Shown: positions 60,860 through 64,000 of the stretch, piece by piece
Numbering within the stretch: the stretch's first letter is position 1
Layout: every line of letters begins with the position of its first letter
NCBI RefSeq assembly: GCF_029433095.1
Contig: NZ_JARNTX010000004.1
Location: 310,001 to 374,000, forward strand
Length of the DNA: 64,000 nucleotides
Source of the DNA: Hymenobacter sp. YC55
GTDB lineage: Bacteria > Bacteroidota > Bacteroidia > Cytophagales > Hymenobacteraceae
Direction: 5' to 3'
Position numbers and translations under genes: made by a program
Notes under the pieces: model-generated
Seen by the model: the letters and a program-made list of their open reading frames with translations, nothing else
The model's database searches: none
Told to the model about the DNA's origin: nothing

Positions 60860-62572
60860 TTGAAAAAGAGCCTGTGTTTCCTGCTAGCCGCCGCACTGGC
60901 GGGGCCTGCCTTAGCGCAGAAAAAAGATAAAGCTCTGGCGCGACCCAAGCTTGTAGTTGGTATTGTAGTAGATCAGATGCGCTACGACTACCTCTACCGG
61001 TACTGGAATAAGTACGGCAAGGACGGCTTTCGGCGCTTGCTAGGAGAGGGATTTAGCTACGAAAACGCCCATTACAACTACGTGCCCACCTACACTGGGC
61101 CCGGGCACGCCAGCATCTACACGGGTACTACACCCTCCATGCACGGTATCGTGGGCAACAACTGGTTTGTGCGCGAGGAGGGAAAAGGCACCTACGTAAC
61201 CGACGACAAGACCGTGCAGCCCGTAGGCGGCACGGCAGCGGCCGGCCAACAGTCGCCGCGCCATATGCTGACGAGTACCATCACCGACGAGCTGCGGCTG
61301 GCTACCAACTTCCAGAGCAAGGTTATTGGGGTGTGCATCAAAGACCGGGGCTCGATTCTGCCAGCCGGTCACGCCGCCAATGCCGCGTATTGGTACGATG
61401 GGACCAACGGCGCGTTTATTACGAGCACCTTCTACCAGAATGCGCTGCCCGAATGGGTAACGAAATTCAACGCGGAAAATCGTGCCGCTCAGTACCTAAG
61501 CAAGCCCTGGAAAACGCTGCTGCCGATTGCACAGTACACGGAAAGCACCGCCGATGACGTGGCGTGGGAAGGCACTTTCAAAGGTGAAACCAAGCCGGTT
61601 TTCCCGCATGATTTGCCAGCGTTGAGCGCAACGCCCATTGCAGCCGTACAAGGCAACCTAAAAGCAGAAAACGAGAAAGTGCCTGTGGCCACCAGCCGCA
61701 ACCTCGACCTGATTCGGAGCACGCCATTTGGCAACTCACTCACCGCCGATTTTGCGCTGGAAACCATTCGGGCCGAGCAACTCGGGCAGCGTGGACAAAC
61801 CGATTTTCTGGCTCTAAGCTTCAGCAGCACCGACTATGTGGGCCATCAGTTTGGGGTGAATGCCATTGAAACCGAAGACACGTACCTGCGCCTCGATAAA
61901 GACATTGCGCGCGTGCTCGACTACCTCGATAAGACCGTGGGCAAAGGCCAAGCATTAGTGTTTTTGAGTGCAGACCACGGCGCGGCGCACTCGCCCGATT
62001 TCTTGCGTAGCCAGCGCATTCCGGCCGGTTCGGTTGGGCCCCGCCTGATGCGCGATTCGTTGCAGCAGGCCTTAGTAAAGCGGCATGGCGCCGGCCAATG
62101 GGTACTGAGCTATGAAAACCAACAAGTGTACCTCAACCGTCCGCTTATCGCACAAAAAGGCTTGAACTTGCGCTTACTCCAAGACGAAGTAGCCGACATT
62201 ATGATCGGGTTTTCGGGGGTTACGCGTGCTATTACGGCCGACGACTTGCAGAAGTCGCACTGGGAAAGTGGCATGTTGATGTATCTCGAGAACGGCTATT
62301 TCCCTAAGCGCAGCGGCGACGTGATGGTGGTATTGGAGCCCGGTTGGCTGGAGTCGTACCAGTATCCGGTGAACAAGGGTACTACCCATGGCTCGGCTGG
62401 CAACTACGATACGCACATCCCGATGGTGTTCTGGGGCTGGCACGTCAAACAAGGCAGTTCGGTAGTTTCAGCGCGTATTATCGATATTGCACCCACGCTG
62501 GCCCAATGGCTGCATATTCAGGAGCCCGATGGCTGTACGGGCACACCGCTACCGGAGGTACTAGGCAAATAA
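60860..62572 (+). CDS. pafA: PafA-type alkaline phosphatase
   Basis: This is a 570-residue exported phosphatase (signal KKSLCFLLAAALAGPALAQ). No ATG is available; TTG at 60860 gives the best signal peptide. PafA features are present: VVDQMRYDYLYRY, nucleophile Thr in VPTYTGPGHASIYTG, IVGNNWF, the KDRG Lys/Arg pair that marks monoesterases, STDYVGHQFG, SADHGAAHS and GTTHGSAGNYDTHIPM. All expected zinc ligands (Asp/His) are there. PafA is a periplasmic enzyme that frees phosphate from many monoesters and is widespread in Bacteroidota. It stands alone behind its own promoter. Confidence 0.9.
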   Translation: MKKSLCFLLAAALAGPALAQKKDKALARPKLVVGIVVDQMRYDYLYRYWNKYGKDGFRRLLGEGFSYENAHYNYVPTYTGPGHASIYTGTTPSMHGIVGNNWFVREEGKGTYVTDDKTVQPVGGTAAAGQQSPRHMLTSTITDELRLATNFQSKVIGVCIKDRGSILPAGHAANAAYWYDGTNGAFITSTFYQNALPEWVTKFNAENRAAQYLSKPWKTLLPIAQYTESTADDVAWEGTFKGETKPVFPHDLPALSATPIAAVQGNLKAENEKVPVATSRNLDLIRSTPFGNSLTADFALETIRAEQLGQRGQTDFLALSFSSTDYVGHQFGVNAIETEDTYLRLDKDIARVLDYLDKTVGKGQALVFLSADHGAAHSPDFLRSQRIPAGSVGPRLMRDSLQQALVKRHGAGQWVLSYENQQVYLNRPLIAQKGLNLRLLQDEVADIMIGFSGVTRAITADDLQKSHWESGMLMYLENGYFPKRSGDVMVVLEPGWLESYQYPVNKGTTHGSAGNYDTHIPMVFWGWHVKQGSSVVSARIIDIAPTLAQWLHIQEPDGCTGTPLPEVLGK

Positions 62573-62732
62573 ACGCTTAGTAGCCTCGCTGGGGTTGCTT
62601 GTTATGATTCTAACAATTTAATTGACTTAGCTTAGGAATCTTTAACCTATGCCGAGCCGTATGCAACCCCACTCCGTCGTGCAGCCCCACACCTTAACAA
62701 TTTCAGTAACCAGTAACTAGAACCTCAACACA

Positions 62733-63317
62733 ATGGCTCATTTTAATCCTTGGCACGATGTAGAGCGTGGCGAAAACGCCCCGCAAACCATAAACGGCAT
62801 CATTGAAATTCCGAAAGGCTCGAAAGCCAAGTACGAGCTAGATAAAAGCAGCGGCCTACTCAAACTCGACCGGGTGCTTTTCTCAGCAGTACACTATCCT
62901 GCTGCCTACGGCTTTATTCCTAAAACCTACTGCGACGACAACGACCCCCTCGATATATTGGTGTTGTGCTCCGTTGACATTGTGCCCATGTGCTTGGTTG
63001 AAGCCAAGGTGATTGGGGTGATGCAGATGATAGACGGCGACGAGGAAGACGACAAAATTATTGCCGTAGCAGCCCATGATATTTCGGTGAATCACTTCAA
63101 CGATATTTCCGACCTGCCGCCTCACACCCTCAACGAGATGCAGCGCTTCTTCGAAGACTACAAGGCCTTGGAGCATAAGCACGTGACCGTAGAGCGGTTC
63201 ATGGGCCGCGAAGATGCCTACCGGATCATCGAAGACAGCATCAAGCTCTACGACGAAACTTTCCCGAATGGTGCTGATTCAGAGCCAGTAAAGAAAACCA
63301 CTGACGTCGAGCTGTAA
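62733..63317 (+). CDS. ppa: Inorganic pyrophosphatase, family I
   Basis: This is a 194-residue cytoplasmic enzyme that splits pyrophosphate to phosphate. The family I signature DDNDPLDILV (metal-binding aspartates) is clear, along with KAKYELDKSSGLLKLDRVL, YPAAYGFIPKTYCD and GDEEDDKIIAV. The C-terminal part (FFEDYKALEHKHVTVERF) is typical of the group. The gap of 160 bp after pafA contains only a weak 9-bp inverted repeat (62590-62598 with 62663-62671). A strong terminator follows. Confidence 0.95.
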   Translation: MAHFNPWHDVERGENAPQTINGIIEIPKGSKAKYELDKSSGLLKLDRVLFSAVHYPAAYGFIPKTYCDDNDPLDILVLCSVDIVPMCLVEAKVIGVMQMIDGDEEDDKIIAVAAHDISVNHFNDISDLPPHTLNEMQRFFEDYKALEHKHVTVERFMGREDAYRIIEDSIKLYDETFPNGADSEPVKKTTDVEL

Positions 63318-63334
63318 GCCAACCCCGATTCGGT

Positions 63335-63377
63335 GAAAAAGCCCTCTACAAACTTCGTGTTTGCAGAGGGCTTTTTC
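63335..63377 (+). terminator. Intrinsic terminator after ppa
   Basis: 19-nt arms (63335-63353, 63359-63377) with one mismatch around a 5-nt loop, flanked by A- and T-runs, 17 bp past the ppa stop. Confidence 0.9.
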
Positions 63378-63448
63378 ATGATAAAAGCGGCTAGGTATAG
63401 TTAACATTGCAGGCACCACCTTTTGTTACGCTCAGCGTATTCGGCACT

Positions 63449-64000
63449 ATGCCAGACAAACCCTCTCCCTCTGCTTTTATTCGATTTTTGTATGAAAACA
63501 GCCTGCTGTTGGTAGGAACCACCTTGGTGCTAGCCACCTTGGTTGGACAGACCCTGATGGGCTGGCACGAGAACAACGCTGAGCTTGAGCAAATGAAGAT
63601 GCTGCCCCTCACCTTGGGGCAGTATTTAGGATCAGGTCATTTCCTGGAAGCCACTTTCGAAAACTGGGAAAGCGAGTTTCTGCAAATGGGGGTCTATGTA
63701 CTGCTTACTATCTGGCTGCGGCAAAAAGGGTCTTCTGAATCGAAAAAGCTATACGAGAAAGAGGATGTAGACCAAGAGCCCGATCCAAACAAGCCGGATG
63801 CTCCTGGACCGGTAAAGCACGGTGGGTGGCAGCTAACGCTCTACAAAAATTCGCTTTCCATTGCGTTCATCCTGCTGTTCTTTGGCTGTGTATGGCTGCA
63901 CGCCAAAGGCGGGGCTGAGGTGTACAGCATCGAGCAGCGCCATGAAGGCAAGCCCACAGTAACGACGGTGGAGTACATGGGTACCTCACGGTTTTGGTTT
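63449..64000 (+). CDS. DUF6766 family membrane protein (partial, runs off the right edge)
   Basis: 184 codons are visible without a stop. The start ATG at 63449 gives SAFIRFLYENSLLLVGTTLV, then GQTLMGWHENNAELE, SGHFLEATFENWESEFLQMG, VYVLLTIWLRQKGSSESKKL and YKNSLSIAFILLFFGCVWLH. This order of helices and the FENWESEFLQ motif match DUF6766, small inner-membrane proteins of unknown role. The right end is cut by the window. Confidence 0.85.
   Translation, partial: MPDKPSPSAFIRFLYENSLLLVGTTLVLATLVGQTLMGWHENNAELEQMKMLPLTLGQYLGSGHFLEATFENWESEFLQMGVYVLLTIWLRQKGSSESKKLYEKEDVDQEPDPNKPDAPGPVKHGGWQLTLYKNSLSIAFILLFFGCVWLHAKGGAEVYSIEQRHEGKPTVTTVEYMGTSRFWF

Noticed and set aside
62590..62671. 9-bp inverted repeat in the pafA-ppa gap
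   Set aside because: The arms are exact but 64 nt apart and short; such a pair is expected by chance in a gap of this size.
1..64000. CRISPR arrays, tRNA or rRNA genes and insertion sequences
   Set aside because: I found no regularly spaced direct repeats, no cloverleaf or rRNA-like segment and no transposase frame; a tRNAscan or ISfinder search was not available to confirm.

Overview
The window looks like chromosomal DNA of a gliding or T9SS-bearing member of the Bacteroidota. The order Cytophagales, and a Hymenobacter-like genome, fit best, but the genus is an inference. The grounds are the SusC/SusD pair, the complete gldK-gldL-gldM-gldN core with a PorP/SprF and an SprE/PorW homologue, the DUF4271-hemD pair, Bacteroidota promoter boxes (TTG, 17-20 nt, TAnnTTTG) before several genes, moderately high G+C, and an ATP synthase operon without beta and epsilon genes. 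I see no rRNA or tRNA gene, no CRISPR array and no intact insertion sequence.

Layout. 1-6157: minus-strand operon of a SusC-like TonB receptor, a SusD-like lipoprotein and a Tat-exported calcineurin-type phosphoesterase (cut by the left edge), probably uptake of a phosphorylated nutrient. 6502-9280: a DnaQ-like exonuclease, then a LemA/TPM/TPM membrane operon. 9520-17336: a sugar nucleotidyltransferase, a prolyl oligopeptidase lipoprotein, a GNAT acetyltransferase and small conserved unknowns. 17397-19183: an MFS transporter and a small gene behind a textbook promoter. 19403-30551: a seven-gene minus-strand metal island containing a small His-rich exported protein, three ZnuD-like TonB receptors, an AztD-like beta-propeller lipoprotein, a small lipoprotein and a CDF zinc exporter. 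31114-39979: htpG, a YwqK-like lipoprotein, yraN, lipB, a WecA-like glycosyltransferase, DUF4271 and hemD. 40121-45850: porP/sprF and gldKLMN. 45950-53661: uvrC, a class A PBP and sprE/porW. 53830-59899: atpZ, an AtpI-position gene, atpB, E, F, H, A and G. 59978-64000: a HAD phosphatase, PafA-type alkaline phosphatase, inorganic pyrophosphatase and the start of a DUF6766 gene.

The two most interesting signals are the metal island and a set of intergenic inverted repeats. The island appears to be one transcription unit and probably moves zinc across the outer membrane and through the periplasm; its first gene encodes a 113-residue His-rich exported protein that I cannot assign. The inverted repeats are made of short simple words. 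They sit between atpE and atpF, atpF and atpH, and atpA and atpG, at the exonuclease/TPM junction, upstream of lemA and inside the metal island. The atpA-atpG hairpin pairs fully only in the sense RNA, because its mismatches become G-U pairs.

Start codons were re-chosen where the longest reading frame began at TTG or GTG before an obvious signal peptide or conserved N-terminus. Family names come from recognising motifs; no database search was run.
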